Part shown: piece after piece, positions 1 to 12,399 of the stretch
Layout: each line of letters opens with the position of its first letter
Position numbering within the stretch: position 1 is the first letter of the stretch
NCBI GenBank assembly: GCA_948474755.1
Contig: CAOLHI010001812.1
Span: 372,001-436,000, forward strand
DNA: 64,000 nucleotides
Direction: 5' to 3'
Origin: Ctenosaura bakeri
Taxonomy: Eukaryota; Chordata; Lepidosauria; Squamata; Iguanidae
Notes under the pieces: model-generated
Database searches by the model: none
What the model saw: only the letters and a program-made list of their open reading frames with translations
Told to the model about the DNA's origin: nothing
Position numbers and translations under genes: made by a program

Positions 1-1552
1 TTTGCTGTTTTAAAGGAATGTTATGACAGGCAAGCTATAGGTGGAAGAGAAAGTCTAACACTGGCATGTACACTTTAGGTTTTGAATTCCCAAAGACCAA
101 CGCACTTAGGTAAAGCTTGGATGCTGATCACAATGTAAAAGTAAAAAAGCCATTATTCCAGCCTCCTATACCTTTTTAAAACTTCCAGAAAGGGGGTGGT
201 GGCTTATGAATACTCTAACTCAATAATTTTTCAAACTTTTCTTTATTTGATAATGAGAGTTGCCAGAAAATAGGGTCCATTCCTGATAAATAGGTAAACT
301 TGCAGCATATGTTGTGATTCAGCAGGTTATATCGCCTTGGGTGACTGAGAACATATCTGTCTATGCATATTATGTTCACCAAAATGTAAATTGCTTCCAC
401 TGCTGATTAGAACTGGCTGAGTGAAATTCTACAAAGCCATGTGGGGTTTCCAATAACCTGAAAATCAAATTAAGATATGAAGAAGTTTCCCAATAGCTGC
501 TGATCTCTGCTGAATCAGAAGTTAAAAAACTAAGCATGTTAATAGGAAGAATTATGGCATAAGTACTGAGGCACAGTTGGACTGGCTGCTTAATCTTACC
601 TTTAAAATGGCAACAAGACAATGTTCTCCATTGTCCCCAAGACAGCAGACTAGTTTGAGGGTAGAGGAGAAATCATATGGCATATAAAGGTCCGCAACAA
701 GAAATTCAGAAGGGTGTATTGCTATGCCCTCAACACCTACTGTGCTAGGCAGTTGCCTCACTCTGCCTAATAGTTGGGCCAGTCTTGGCTCTTGGTTTGC
801 TGGATTTAAGGTGATTGCAAGCAACTGATTCATAATATTTTTTTTTAAAGTTGGCATGTCTTCTTTGTAAAGCAAGCACATACCAGCTTAAATCAGATAT
901 TTGTGTGGTATCAGCCTTTGTGTAGAGAAGAAGTACATGTACCTCCCTGTCTTGCTTCTCATGTACAATGTAGGCAATGAAGGCCAACACTCAGAAGTCA
1001 GATTCAGGTACCTCTCTTTTTTGAGAGGAAGGACTGTGTACTTTGACTAGATATTTGTACTGTTTTTTTCACTAGAGTGCACACATCGTACATTGCCCAA
1101 TGTAACTGAGAACTTAGATTGTCTATGTGGTGTAAAGTTCTAAAGGTGGAACTCTACTATGGCTCCACATTCACACAAAATCTGGACTTATGGTTTTGCT
1201 ACAGTAACCTCCTGAATGGCCATGCTGTAGTTGATGGAAGGCAGGGGGGATTGCAGAAGTACCTGGCTATTTTCCACAGCTAGAAACAGAGCAACGACAG
1301 CAATGCGATTCCACTGGAACTCAACAGAAGATGTAATTGGGCTGCATCTGGCTTTGGGAATAGTCAAATGTTCCTCTGATTCTTCCTACTCTTCACTAGC
1401 CATGGAAAAGCCATTCGTGGGGGGCTAACACAGCAAAATTGTAAGTCTGGGGGCGGGGCAGAAACTTTGGTCATCATAGGGAGTGAAAGAGAAAACCAAT
1501 CTGCAACAACCAAAGGAAAAAAAAAGAAAAAGAAAAGACATATGCCAGCATA
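1..1552. other. intergenic sequence, no gene seen
   Basis: AT-rich sequence with only short unsupported reading frames. None shows a domain, a signal peptide or plausible splice continuity. It may include downstream flank of CDCP1, but nothing here demonstrates transcription. Confidence 0.6.
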
Positions 1553-2052
1553 GGCCATTTCCGCATGAGGCGAGGAAATCGCTCCATGCCGTTACTTACT
1601 GGATCTTCTGGGCACGGACCAACACGGACTGTCCCTTAAGCCCTTCCACAGGGCTCCTCCGTCTTGTCCAGGATGAATCGGAGCAGTGCGAGGTCTTAGA
1701 TCCTCACTGTTCCAGCTTTCAAAATGGCGACTTCCAGTTGTTCGCAGGTCCCAACCAACCACTGAAGCTCGCCACGCCTAAAGCCTACCCTCTGCAGATC
1801 ACAGGCTCACATTGGTGTGAGCCTGCGAATCTGCACAAGTGAGCAGGAACGCAATGGCGCGCTCCGAAAAATTAAAGAACGGTTTTCTACTGTTCTTTAA
1901 AAAGCACGCTGGAGGACCAGTTGGGGGAATTTCAGAGAGGACTGAGGTGTGGATCTCAGGTAAGTAGTCCGGACCTAGTCTGCTCCAAGGTGCAGACGAC
2001 CTCCGTGAGAGGATGCACTGGGCCGTTTTAATTCCCTCGTGCAGAAATGGCC
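1553..2052. mobile_element. 500-bp non-autonomous DNA transposon, GGCCATTTC-TIR family
   Basis: The left end reads GGCCATTTCCGCATGAGG. The right end is its inverted counterpart with three mismatches (GGCCATTTCTGCACGAGG). A 3-bp direct repeat ATA flanks both ends (1550-1552 and 2053-2055). The interior is GC- and CpG-richer than its surroundings and contains a 119-codon open frame with no recognisable domain, which I do not call a gene. The termini match the short hairpin elements at 16483, 47095, 54982 and 55375, so this looks like a longer relative of that family. A 3-bp duplication is compatible with PIF/Harbinger-type transposition, but the superfamily is inferred from the ends only. Confidence 0.72.
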
Positions 2053-2531
2053 ATAGAGATAGATTGAAATAGTCTACCCACGCATACCCAGATGAAGCAT
2101 GGAGCTGGATTGGGGCTTTGAATCAGATTAGGAAGGAGTCACACTGGCCAAGGAAGAACACTATTTCAGTCCTGCTGTCGATCAGATGGACAAGGTTTAT
2201 TTGAAACAATAGCATATTTATAGAATTTTCAACTTTACATGAAACAGAGAAAATGAGTAGGAGTTAAAAGGCTGCGTAACAAAAGTTGTGAGAGCTACCG
2301 AACAGAGTCTTTGTGACCTTTCTTAGTATAAAATGTCATCTTTCCTATGGAAACAGATGTTCTCAAAGCCAGAGAGTCACTTATCAAATTGTTCTTATCT
2401 TACTCACTTTTGAAATAGTTCCTATAGTTGAGCAAAGGCACATAATAAAATGGCTTTAACTCAGCTAAGCTGATAGCTACAGAGAGACACACTTATGTGT
2501 GTAGGAAAAGTTTTTATCCTCAACACTGGCA

Positions 2532-2742
2532 AGTATGTGTGCTTTCAAGTTGCCTGCCAATTTATTGAGGCCCTATGAATTTCATAGGGTTTTCTTAGGC
2601 AAGGAATACTCAGAGGTGGTTTGCCAGTTCCTTCCTCTAAAATATAGCCTACAGCACCCTGGTACTTGTTGGTGGCCTTCCATCCAAGTACTAACGATGG
2701 CTGACCCTACGTATCTTCCAATATCAGACAAATCTGGTGCCT
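2532..2742 (-). mobile_element. 5S rRNA-headed SINE copy
   Basis: Read on the minus strand, the head keeps diverged 5S rRNA promoter segments (equivalents of the A box and of the C-box motif GATGGGAGACC). It is followed by a body with GAATACTCAGAGGTGG and CCCTATGAAATTCATAGGG-like motifs and a tail ending near ACTTGAAAGCACAC. The body matches the copies at 41867 and 45341. Confidence 0.75.
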
Positions 2743-3221
2743 TTGCGGTATATGATGAACTTAATACTTGTGTATTTCACCAACAGGATGCATTAGTTAA
2801 TATGAATGAGGAACAGAACTGTGTTCGTACGTTCCTCTGTCATGCGAAAAAAATTATGAACTGGGATAAGAATCTTCATGATTCTATAGAAAATTCTAAA
2901 GGCTCCTTTTTGACTGCAGAAGAAAACTAGAGGGTCTTGCCTTGATTTTGTAAACAGCAAAGTTTGTAGCCAGTAACCTCATCAGCAGGAAAAGAGAGGA
3001 GGACATGGAATCTTAGTTAGTTCAGGCAAAAGCAAACCACTGCAGCCTCTCCCAGCTTGTCTGGTCTTCCTCATTAATAACTTTTACTGTTTTGACCACA
3101 CTCTGATGTTTCTTGACCTCACCTGTCCTGGTTTTCATGTATAAAATGTTGGCGGGTATGCCACGTTATAAATTTTTGTAGTGGCTCTATTTTCAGGCAT
3201 GATTGTGTGTGTGTCTGCACT

Positions 3222-3255
<34 letters not shown>

Positions 3256-4650
3256 TAGAGAGAGAGAGAGAGAGAGCTAGATATCCTGCTACAGGCTCTG
3301 AAAACCATGATTAATGCCATGAATCATACCATCATTAATGAAACTGTTATTCCAAATAAGTGTGACTAGTCTCAACTGGGCATTAATCATAACTCTGGCA
3401 GTGGAGGGTTAGTAACCTGGCAGACAACTTGCAGGGCAGAAAGTAGAATCAGTACCTCTCACAGAATTATCAGTCACTTAAGAATCACCCAAGCACTCCT
3501 TTTTAAGATTGCCACTGCAGACTAGCCAGCTTGCCCTGACAAGCATGCACCTGGTAATGAAAGCCATTCTCCTCCTGCCTTGTAATAATCTCTTTTGTTG
3601 AGCGACTTTGACTCAACAAGGCTGCTTTGATCACCAGCAAGCCCAGATACAGATAGAATAGGATAAGGAAGAGTGTGTCATAGTCAGAAATCAAAGGAAG
3701 ATGTTTCATTTTAAAGAAGAGAACAGACTGGACCTTTCCAAGTTACTAAGGCTGAATCTACATGAGAGCTAAAACTCAGGTCCACTGTGTAGTCTCCTGC
3801 CCTGACACCTTTACAGGCATCTGTTTTAGTCCAAACTGAAATCAGTTTAGAAAGCCACCTGACACCCCCATCATGAAAGTCACATTGGTACTACACGATG
3901 TTTCTACTGTGTGCATGTTCTTCATATTGATTTATTTCTAGTCACACAGCAGCTGTGGGGATTTTTTGTTCCCACCATGCATGCACATATTCATATGTTT
4001 TGCATTGTTTTGACCGCCCACCTGCACTCTCATTGGACGGTGTGCATAGCAGGACAGATACCTTGGCCCTCACATGTGTTGCCTCCGCATGTGATGCCTC
4101 CATCCCTCTAATGTGCCGCTTCATTTTTAAAAATTTAATTCCCAAGAAAGTGGGTGTAGGATCAATGGCATATGGTGGTGCAGTCTTATACAGGTCTACT
4201 TAGACATAAGTCCTACTGAATTCAATAGGGCTTACTCCTAGGAGAGTATTTTATAATGCTTGCCTCATGAGACACTTCCAACCTACTCAAAATGACATCT
4301 AAAGGCATGCAAATATTCCAAGATCAGAGAATCAAAAGTTTCATATATGTCCAGAGTGCAAAGGGGAGAAAAAGAAGGAAAGAAATGATGCTGATCTTCC
4401 AGTCCTTTGTAGGCAAGCTAGAGCCTGGACAAGACATCTCCAGTGACTGTGTGCCATCCACCCACCAGTCAGTCATCAGCCACCAACCTGAGACCAGAGG
4501 TGGGCAGCTTCCTTGGATAGAGAGAGAATATTGGCTCTACTGCAGAGCAGACTGTAGTTTCCTCCCCTGCTACTGAATAAAATAATCTAACAGTTCCTGC
4601 TGTTTCCACAACATCTCAATCCAGGATTCTTGTACTCTCCACAATTATTA
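2743..4650. other. intergenic sequence with a microsatellite and a short MITE-like fragment
   Basis: No gene is supported. A CA/GA microsatellite sits near 3222-3277. A fragment at about 4183-4245 contains the motif GAATTCAATAGGGCTTACTCC in outline, part of a small hairpin repeat whose traces also appear near 6340, 32070, 51845 and 62060. Confidence 0.5.
3222..3277. repeat. (CA)n(GA)n microsatellite
   Basis: An alternating CA run is followed directly by an ATAG then GA run. A shorter imperfect TG run lies just upstream at about 3205-3217. Confidence 0.95.
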
Positions 4651-4671
4651 CATAATTACTAGTTCCGCAAC

Positions 4672-4870
4672 CTATTGAATTCTGGGGTTTGTAGTTTGGT
4701 GAGATCCTAGAGATCCCTGGCTTCCAGTTTAACAATCATAGCTGTATTTGATGGAATTCTGAGGTTTGTAGTTTGGCAAGATGCTAGAGCTCTCTGGCTA
4801 AGAATTCTAAATAGCCCTCTCTAAACTGCCAAAAAAGGAAAAGGAGAAGAAAGAAAATTCCCAGGATTCC
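4672..4870. repeat. hairpin DNA-element remnants (GAATTCTGGGGTTTGTAG core)
   Basis: Two partial copies lie in tandem. Each has a GAATTCTGxGGTTTGTAG arm, an AGATxCTAGAG(C/A)T loop segment and a CCAGGATTCCATA return arm. The same core recurs at 5045-5150, 48500-48640 and inside both Helitron copies. Confidence 0.6.
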
Positions 4871-5044
4871 ATAAGATGAATTGATTGCCCCATTGATATG
4901 GAAGTAACCTGCCATTACTGATTTTGTCCCCGTCAGCAGTCCCTGATTTGTACTGTGGGATCCACACTGTTTATTAAATCAGATTGGGTTTTTCTGTGTC
5001 AACACATCACTTGACAATGTAAAAACTGCAACTGTGGAGGATCA

Positions 5045-5150
5045 ATGGAATTCTGGGGTTTGTAGTTTGGTTAGATGCTAGAGTGCTCTGGCTTAGAATT
5101 TTAAATAGGCCTATCTAAACTTTAGATCCCAGGATTCCATAGAAGGGAAC
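5045..5150. repeat. hairpin DNA-element copy (GAATTCTGGGGTTTGTAG core)
   Basis: One arm begins TGGAATTCTGGGGTTTG and the return arm ends CCCAGGATTCCATAGA, with a GCTCTGGCTTAGAATT middle. The structure is an imperfect inverted repeat of about 100 bp. Confidence 0.65.
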
Positions 5151-6099
5151 CACTGTAGGTAAACTGGAATCATGGTGTTACCACTGTGTTGTGTGAAAAG
5201 GCATATACTGAGAAACATGGGGCACAGGGAGTGCACAAATCCATAGTCCCAGGAACTTGCTGGGAGTCTATTTCTTCTGGGAAAGAAGATTCAACTTTCT
5301 ACATGCCATGTTTGTCCAACAGAATTGCTGAGAAATGTTGCAGTAGCAGCAGAAATTTTGTGTGCAGTGGCACACAGCCACAAGGTACTGGTTGCAAGAA
5401 AATCCATAAGCTCTAGTTACAACATTAAAACTGGAGTGAAGAATCATGCAGACCTCTGGAAGCTTTTGGACTACAATTCCCAGCAGCCCCAGTCAGCTTA
5501 ACCAATGGTGAGGAATGCGGGGAGATGCAGTCTAACAGCAACTGATCTTTCATTGTTTTTAAATCTCAACCTACAAACGTTCAAGTTTTAAAAAAAAAAA
5601 GTGTAGTTTAATGTCGTTTCACAATCTTGCATATTTTAAGTATTTGTTACATTGCCTTTGTATCATATTGTGTTGGTTTGTATTTTTGTATTTAAATAGC
5701 TGGTTTTACAATTGTACTGGTTTTATCTATTGCTCCTTCCCTCCCATATTCCTTTTTTTTTTTTAAATAGATTGTCTTTGGTAGGGCTGTGGCTTATTGT
5801 TTTATTCTGTGAAGTCTCATGTACATTGATGTTGCAATAATAACAATAATTGTCGTGGTGGCAGCAGTAATCTGGAACGCTGTGTGATTCCCACCCTTCT
5901 TTTAAAGCAACACGTATCTCATCTTATGCAAGAGTTAGTCTCCAAACATTCTTGTTTTCCTGCATTTGTGAGGGAGATCCACTCCTTTAATCCACTCGCC
6001 ACTGCCTTACCCTTTTCTTTGTGTGTCTTGCTCCTCCAGCAATCATTTTAGCTGAAGAGTGGGGTATAAATTCTCTAAAATTAAATATGTATGCGTATA

Positions 6100-6127
6100 C
6101 ACACACAGAGAGAGAGAGAGAGAGAGT
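6100..6127. repeat. short CA/GA simple repeat
   Basis: An ACACACA run is followed by a GA dinucleotide run. Confidence 0.9.
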
Positions 6128-6129
6128 GC

Positions 6130-9100
6130 ACTTAAGGAATTTTTACATTCATTTATTAATTGCCTCTAGTATTCCTACAAGAAAGAACATTCAGCAATGT
6201 GTCTCTTGCAGAAAGTTTTTATCACTGTACAAAGAACAATTCAAATGAGAAGACAAAACTGTTGCCCCATATTGTCATTTGAGGTTCTCAAGTCAGAAAT
6301 ACAAAGGTAATCATAAACCCCTAGCTGCAGAGCAAAAATCCCACTGATGTCAATGGGTCCCAAGTTCAGGTAACCTGGCCAAAAACCTATACACAAAAGG
6401 GAACAAAACCAGGAGATTTGGGAGCAGTCAAGTAACATGAGTTAAGTAATAGGAAAGACATTATTTTCTTCAAAATTAGAGAGGGAATTTTTTTCCCCTC
6501 AGTTACTTAGTTTACCGTACTCAGTTACAGCTTTCATCTGCTCAATGAACTTTATTTTGTGTTCTACATGTTGCATTTTGTATTCTACATGTTGCATTCT
6601 GTATTATTACATTGGTTATATTGTAGTTAATATAATACCTTGTCACACTTACTGGTATTTATAGTTTGTGGCTACACTTTAGGGACACTTTGTTCTTCTT
6701 ATTTGGCTACTGCATTATGTAGTGCCAGCAAAGAAATGAAAGCCTAACTGGAGATAAACACATTCCATCTAGTATTTCACGAATGAAAAACACAACACGT
6801 GTAACTGAGCAATATCAGAATGTGGTCAAGATTTCAAAAATTAATGAGGCCGAGTACATAAACTGAACAGACTGCAAAAGCTTGCTTTTGCCTGAGCTTA
6901 GTGGGAAAGGCTACTCCTACTGAGTTAGTTGAACGCAAACTACTTTTGCACTTAGAACTCAGTTTGCAGCAATTGAAGTAAACTGAGGACAAAGGGGGAG
7001 CAGACAGAAACTGGGACATTTTTTAAAGGAGCTGAAAAAAGTGGGATGACAGAGAATTGGGACTATCCCTGACAAATCCTATCAAATAAGTGAATTTGTA
7101 GCAGGTAATTGACAAACATACTTATTTTATCCCTTACCACTAACTGGACACAGAGTTAGAACTAAGAACTATTTTTCCTACAAAAAGTAGCTTTTTCTGC
7201 AGCCTTTCAGTGGACTAAACAAATAATAAATTGGTTGGTGATGATAGGCTGTGATTTAACCATAGTGGCAACCATCCTTCTATGGTAAAGGCAGGAAGTA
7301 AAGAACGAACCATTTTTTTCTTACCTTATTGTAATGGATAAAGGAGCTAAATTAAATGCAGTACTCACTAATGGACTAGTCTAATTAAAGAAATACTGTA
7401 ATATTTGCATATTGTAAGCACAATTTGGCATTTTAAAGTCAAATACAAGCTCTCATTAGCTTCAGAAAGTAAAGGACAGGGATAAAAGTTGCATTTCCAA
7501 GTATTTAACAGCTATTCTTTATCCTAACTATTCCTTCCCCCATTCCTTTATAGACATTCTAATTATCCAATATCTGTACAGGTTTCATTTAAGAAAAGTG
7601 ACATTAAATTGCTGCTCTTAATTTACATTAGAAATAAATCCGTCAAGTACTCTTAGGTTTTCTAAAAATTCTAATTAGGTTCTTTTAAACACACACAGAA
7701 GTAGAAATAAGTAGTTAGCTTTAAATAGTTTCATGTTCTTTCTGAGATAAAGAGAGTCAGTTATTATAACTTACTAATGTACTTGAGGCAATACTCTTTT
7801 CAGAGTAAAAGTAATTTCCAATCAAAGGACAAGGATCAAATAGTTTTTGTGAGCCAAACTAGTTTAATAGCTGTTTAACAAAATAGAAAATAATTGGTGA
7901 GGCTGCAGTAAAGTAAATAAAGTATGTGTATTTTGTATGCATTTTGTCATAGAATTTCCATAAATTTTCTAATCTTGCTGTACAGCATCTGCTATTTTGC
8001 TATAAAAGTCAGGAAAAACAATGAACTATATAAATTAGTTTTGCAACTGTCCCATTCTAGCAGGGCAGCCATGTTTACTTATCTACATTCAAACTTTTTC
8101 AGTTCATTTTCATCTGGCATTTCCCCTCCTAATGTCAAGCTTTTTTTTTGTTTTCAAAAAACAAGTCACTAGCCCCTGTTGGAGCATACTTATAAGACAA
8201 AATAAGGGATCAGCTAGGCTGGATAGAGGAGATGGTAGCAGTAGCAAAGATGAGGAGGACAGCAGTTACTCAGTCCTTAGCAACACATGCTGCTGGTGCA
8301 GAGCAGCGACTGTGACCAACGGAGGCTGCCGCTTCCTTATCCTCCTCTCGTGGCATGTGAGATGAGATGGTAGCAGCCTGGGCCTTGCTGCTATTGACAT
8401 TGTTGCTGTCATTGTCATCACAGCCCCCTTCCGCTGAGAACTAGTTCCATGTCAAGGCAGGGGGACAGCCCTGGAACTAAGGCTTCCTTCCCTGACCTAC
8501 ATGAGCCCTCTCTGGCTAAGCCAAGGGTCAACACTTCACCATGTTTGGGTGAGAGAGGATCAACCAGTGCTTGAGTAGGTCTCGGAGGGAGGAGGACTCG
8601 TGTTGGCAGCAAACATGGCCCTGCGATGGAAACAGTGGCCCTGCAATGGCTGGTGGCTACTTAAAGGACAAGAACCATGGCCAGGAAAAGAAGGGGGATG
8701 GTAGTCTGGGTTTTCATTTGTGAAATATTGCAGGATGCAGTTAGAATTGGGTTCTATGTCAGGAGAAAGGTGGGGCATAACAAGAAATAGGTAACTAGAA
8801 TTGAAAATTTTAAAAACAAAATTGGGAAAATTAAAATATGAACAATGAACAAGTTGGAACTGAAAAATGGAAAAATCTGAAACATTGGCATAACAGTACA
8901 CCTGGATATAACGTAAGATCAAACTTCGCCTGGCACAAAAGCTAGCTTCTCAGCAGAAAAAACAGGAATGTCCAGATCTTTGCTGCATGCAGGATTGCTT
9001 TTGAAGACAACCCTACTTTGAAACTTCAAGTGATTCAAACACAGCTGATAAGACTTCTGGTTGAGATTTCCTGAACGGAACACATCTCAGCAATACTGAA

Positions 9101-9690
9101 GGCTTCTTCTCCTTCATTTTTCTTCTGGGAAGAATGACAAAAAGGAATACTTCTACCTCAAGTTTTCCAATTTATCATGAAGAGCAGAAAGGTGATTCTG
9201 GAAATTCATTCTTTTGTAGTGTGATGAATATTGAAGAGTGGCATTTCCTACTCAAGCCTTCCATTAAGAACTTTTCTTCCCTCATACTAGATCACATTAG
9301 AAGAAATTCTGGAGAAAGCTCATCTTGGTACCTGTAGAAAGAATGCCTCTATTTCTATGACCACAGAGACAATTGCCATAATCAACAACTGGCCTGTGCT
9401 AGCGTTGGAGAACCTCTGGCTCTTCAGACATTGGATTATACTTCCCATCATCCTTGAGTACTGGAAAACCAGAAGGAGGAGAAAAACAGAACAATGGGAT
9501 GGCTGGAACCCAGAGCGGGAACCCTCTTATTAGCAAGGGAGATGCAACAAACAGGTTTCCTCTATGTCATAACAACCTGAAACCAGTCCTAGAATTATTC
9601 TTTCATCAACTGAAATTTGTGGCAATAAATAAATTATAGGATTTCAGAGGGGGATCATTTAACAATTAAGACAAGTGGTTGTGACTGTAA
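6130..9690. other. intergenic sequence, no gene seen
   Basis: Short reading frames only, without domain, paralogue or splice support. About 8200-8660 is locally GC-richer but still lacks a recognisable coding signature. Confidence 0.55.
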
Positions 9691-9696
9691 ACACCA

Positions 9697-9702
9697 TTTA
9701 TT
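9697..9702 (-). terminator. candidate distal poly(A) signal for CDCP1
   Basis: AATAAA on the minus strand, about 4.1 kb past the CDCP1 stop codon, followed by a TGGTGTTT stretch resembling a GU-rich downstream element. Using it would give a long 3' UTR containing inserted transposons. Sequence alone cannot choose between this site and the one at 12319. Confidence 0.35.
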
Positions 9703-10419
9703 TAATTTTAAAGAACACATACATCAGCTGTATTTTGCACCAAGAGGTACCTTTCTGTTGTACCCAGAAAATGCAAGTTAAATAAAACACTTATGTCAGA
9801 GGAATTTAAAAAATGTACAGTCCTATACAACTACATTGGGGACTTCAGTGATACATGGAAGCCACAAATATTTACAACAGCCATCTCTGCATTAAGGCAG
9901 TACTTTATACTTTGGTCAAAAAAAGAAGAAAAAAGAGAAATATATACACTAAATAAATTATCAGAACAGAAATTATCAAAACAGAAAATAATTACCAGGT
10001 AGGGCACTGGATAGGAATAATTCCATTAACAGATATTCCAATCCAGCAGTTTGAGTGAAGACTGTGTTGCATGATGTCCTGCATACATGAAAGCTACAGG
10101 AGCAACACTGTTAGTCAAAAAGTGATGCCATCTTAGTGATGAGAAACAACAGTCATTTGGAAAATTGTGATGTTGCCAGGAAATTATGTTCCATGCAATT
10201 CCAGAAAGAGAATACTCAGTGCTTTAGTGTCCTTTCACATTTAAAACAACACAGGGCTAACCTTCTGGTACAAATTGCAGAATTCACAGATAAATTTAAT
10301 AGGGCGGAATATCTGCCACTGTTTTCCTTTTTCCTTTTTGGAGGGGACTCAAAGCAAAACCCCATTCAACTCAGACTCATGCAGTAGCCTAGTATTTACC
10401 ACTAATTGCTGTTAGTTCC

Positions 10420-10553
10420 CAGGCCAGTGGGACAGTGAATCCACTCTGTATTTTAGTCTGAACTTTCAAGGATCCTAATCCTTAAAATAGATTTAGCACA
10501 TTGGATAGCTCCTTTAAAGTTCAGACTAAAATCTACTGACATGGGCTGCCATG
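10420..10553. repeat. unnamed hairpin repeat, TTTAGTCTGAACTTT family
   Basis: The left arm TTTAGTCTGAACTTTCAAGG pairs with the right-arm sequence CTTTAAAGTTCAGACTAAAA across an internal ATCC/GGAT segment. The outer part carries a GTGAATCCACTCTG motif. Related copies are at 12400, 20690, 36050, 38760, 60045 and 61795. Confidence 0.65.
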
Positions 10554-10949
10554 GGGTTTACTACTGCCCACCTGAAAGGTGAGTCCTGAGAAATTCTGGA
10601 CAGATTTTGCAATGCAAAAAATAGCAAAAACAACCCTTTAAGAGTGCACCCAAGTGCATCCAGTCGATATTTGACTATATTGTTTAACTGAAGAGAGCCG
10701 ACTGCCAAGAACAGAAGTAACATCAGAGTTCAGAAAATTATTTTAGGACTACAACTCGCAGACAGCACTCGTAATACTCTGGGAGCATTAATTTTATAAA
10801 AATCCATCCTCTGAAATATTAATGTAAAGAGCATAAACTTGGCTAATAGCCTCAATATGATATACATTTAAATGTCAGAAGCTCAGTGCCAGTTGGGTTA
10901 TAGAAATCAATATGGCTGTACAAGCACTTGTATGAGTGCCTTAACATTA

Positions 10950-11374
10950 CAGTCCTCCCTCCATATTTGCAGGTTTGATCTTTGCAAATTTGATTATTCA
11001 TGAGATGCATGTGTGCCTCCTCCCATTCCCTTGTGTTTTGCCTCATGCGGAGAAGAAAGCAAGCGCCTCGGCAAAAGGCATGGGAATAAGGGAAGAGGCA
11101 TGTGCAAGCCTTCCTTCTTCAGTCCAGAGCTCCCCGCTCTCATTCCCTTGCCTCTGGCCCTGACATTGAGAACACACCAAGGAAAAAGGCAAGGGAATGG
11201 GGGTGGCAAGGCATATGCATGCCTTCCTTCTCCACTGCAGAGCTCCCCCTCTTTCCCTTGCCTCTCACCCTGGTGCACAAAAAGCAAAGGAATGGGAGGG
11301 GGATCACAGGGGCAGTTATTCATGTTTTTTCTACATTTACAAGGGTTTGAGGGGAGAAAATGGAGGGATCACTG
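10950..11374. mobile_element. non-autonomous Tc1/mariner-Tigger-like element
   Basis: The ends are CAGTCCTCCCTCCAT and an inverted copy (CAGTGATCCCTCCAT). TA dinucleotides flank both ends (10948-10949 and 11375-11376), as expected for TA-target transposons. The interior repeats purine-rich CCTTCCTTCT...CCAGAGCTCCCC segments. The overlapping open frames here are compositional and not coding. Confidence 0.75.
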
Positions 11375-11863
11375 TACTCAATGTTGCTTTGTCGGCTCGT
11401 TGCAGTGCAGAGGCCACCCTGAGTTTTCACCCCCAACTAGGTAGGCAACATGGAGGGCTGCTTTTGTAAAGGGGACAGTATTTGTGTCCCTCCCATTACA
11501 TATTGAGTTATCACTGCACATCTTTGGATTCTAGCCATTCGGGATGGCTAGTTAAAATTCTGTTTGTTAAAACCACATAGAAATACTGTGCTAGAGATAT
11601 CCCTTGCTTAAGAGCCACTAGGTTGTGAAAGAGGTTCTTAGGCAATTGCGATATGCTTAAGTACAATTATGAAATGCAGATTTCCAGAAACCTCCAGAAA
11701 GCCCCAGTGAACATGCTTTGCCACAAAAGATTAGATGCTGAGTATTTTTGAGTGAAACATTTGTATGATAATTGCCAACTATATTTCTTCAAGATAAAAA
11801 AAAATGCTAGAGGGCTAATAAAAATGTTATTTTTTCATTCTTTCCTTAACTTATATTGAATCA

Positions 11864-12298
11864 CTAGTGTATATTCTTGGCATTGCCCAGGATTTTATTT
11901 TCTCATAGGTAATACTTGTTAGAAAGATTTGAGATCCTGTGCCTCTAATTCCCCAAACTGTCTTGTCCAGTACCTGTAACTTTTCCCCACATTCCCCAAT
12001 CCAATCTCTATTCAGTTATTAACATAGAGAGTTTGGATTTCTGAGGGAATACACTGCCCTCCTCCTTCTTGCTGCTAGCTCTTGTCTCCATAGCAACCAG
12101 CCTATTCAAGACAGTCACAGTTTACTGAGGCCCAAGAGCTCTCTGGCTGAGAATTCTAAAGGCCCCTCCCTAAACTGCAAACCCCAGGATTCCATAGAAT
12201 CTTCTCAGACAGCCAATGATATGAGGTCTTTGCCTGACACAGCCAATCATAAGAGGTCTTCTCCTGACACAGACAAACTTTGACTTTTATATAATAGG
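11864..12298 (-). mobile_element. non-autonomous Helitron-like element, copy 1
   Basis: On the minus strand the 5' end reads CCTATTATATAAAAGTC, one base off the canonical TC start. The 3' end is CTAG followed by T. The insertion lies between A and T, as Helitrons do, with no target duplication. It is about 80-90% similar by eye to the copy at 26160. The middle contains a CCCTAAACTGCAAACCCC...GATTCCATAGAAT segment belonging to the hairpin DNA elements. Confidence 0.78.
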
Positions 12299-12318
12299 TA
12301 TCATTACTATCCCTCAAT

Positions 12319-12324
12319 TTTATT
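12319..12324 (-). terminator. candidate proximal poly(A) signal for CDCP1
   Basis: AATAAA on the minus strand about 1.46 kb beyond the CDCP1 stop, just before the Helitron-like insertion. It would give a 3' UTR without the Helitron. Confidence 0.35.
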
Positions 12325-12399
12325 CACAATAAACCAGTCAAATGTTTGTGTAGAAGCTGTGCCTTTAGGGGAAAATAGTATGGTTCCATAATATCCATC

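Noticed and set aside
1483..1842. 119-codon open frame
   Set aside because: It overlaps the left end and interior of a transposon with clear termini and has no recognisable domain.
11013..11444. Overlapping open frames up to 143 codons on both strands
   Set aside because: They come from low-stop, pyrimidine-rich repeats inside a TA-flanked element.
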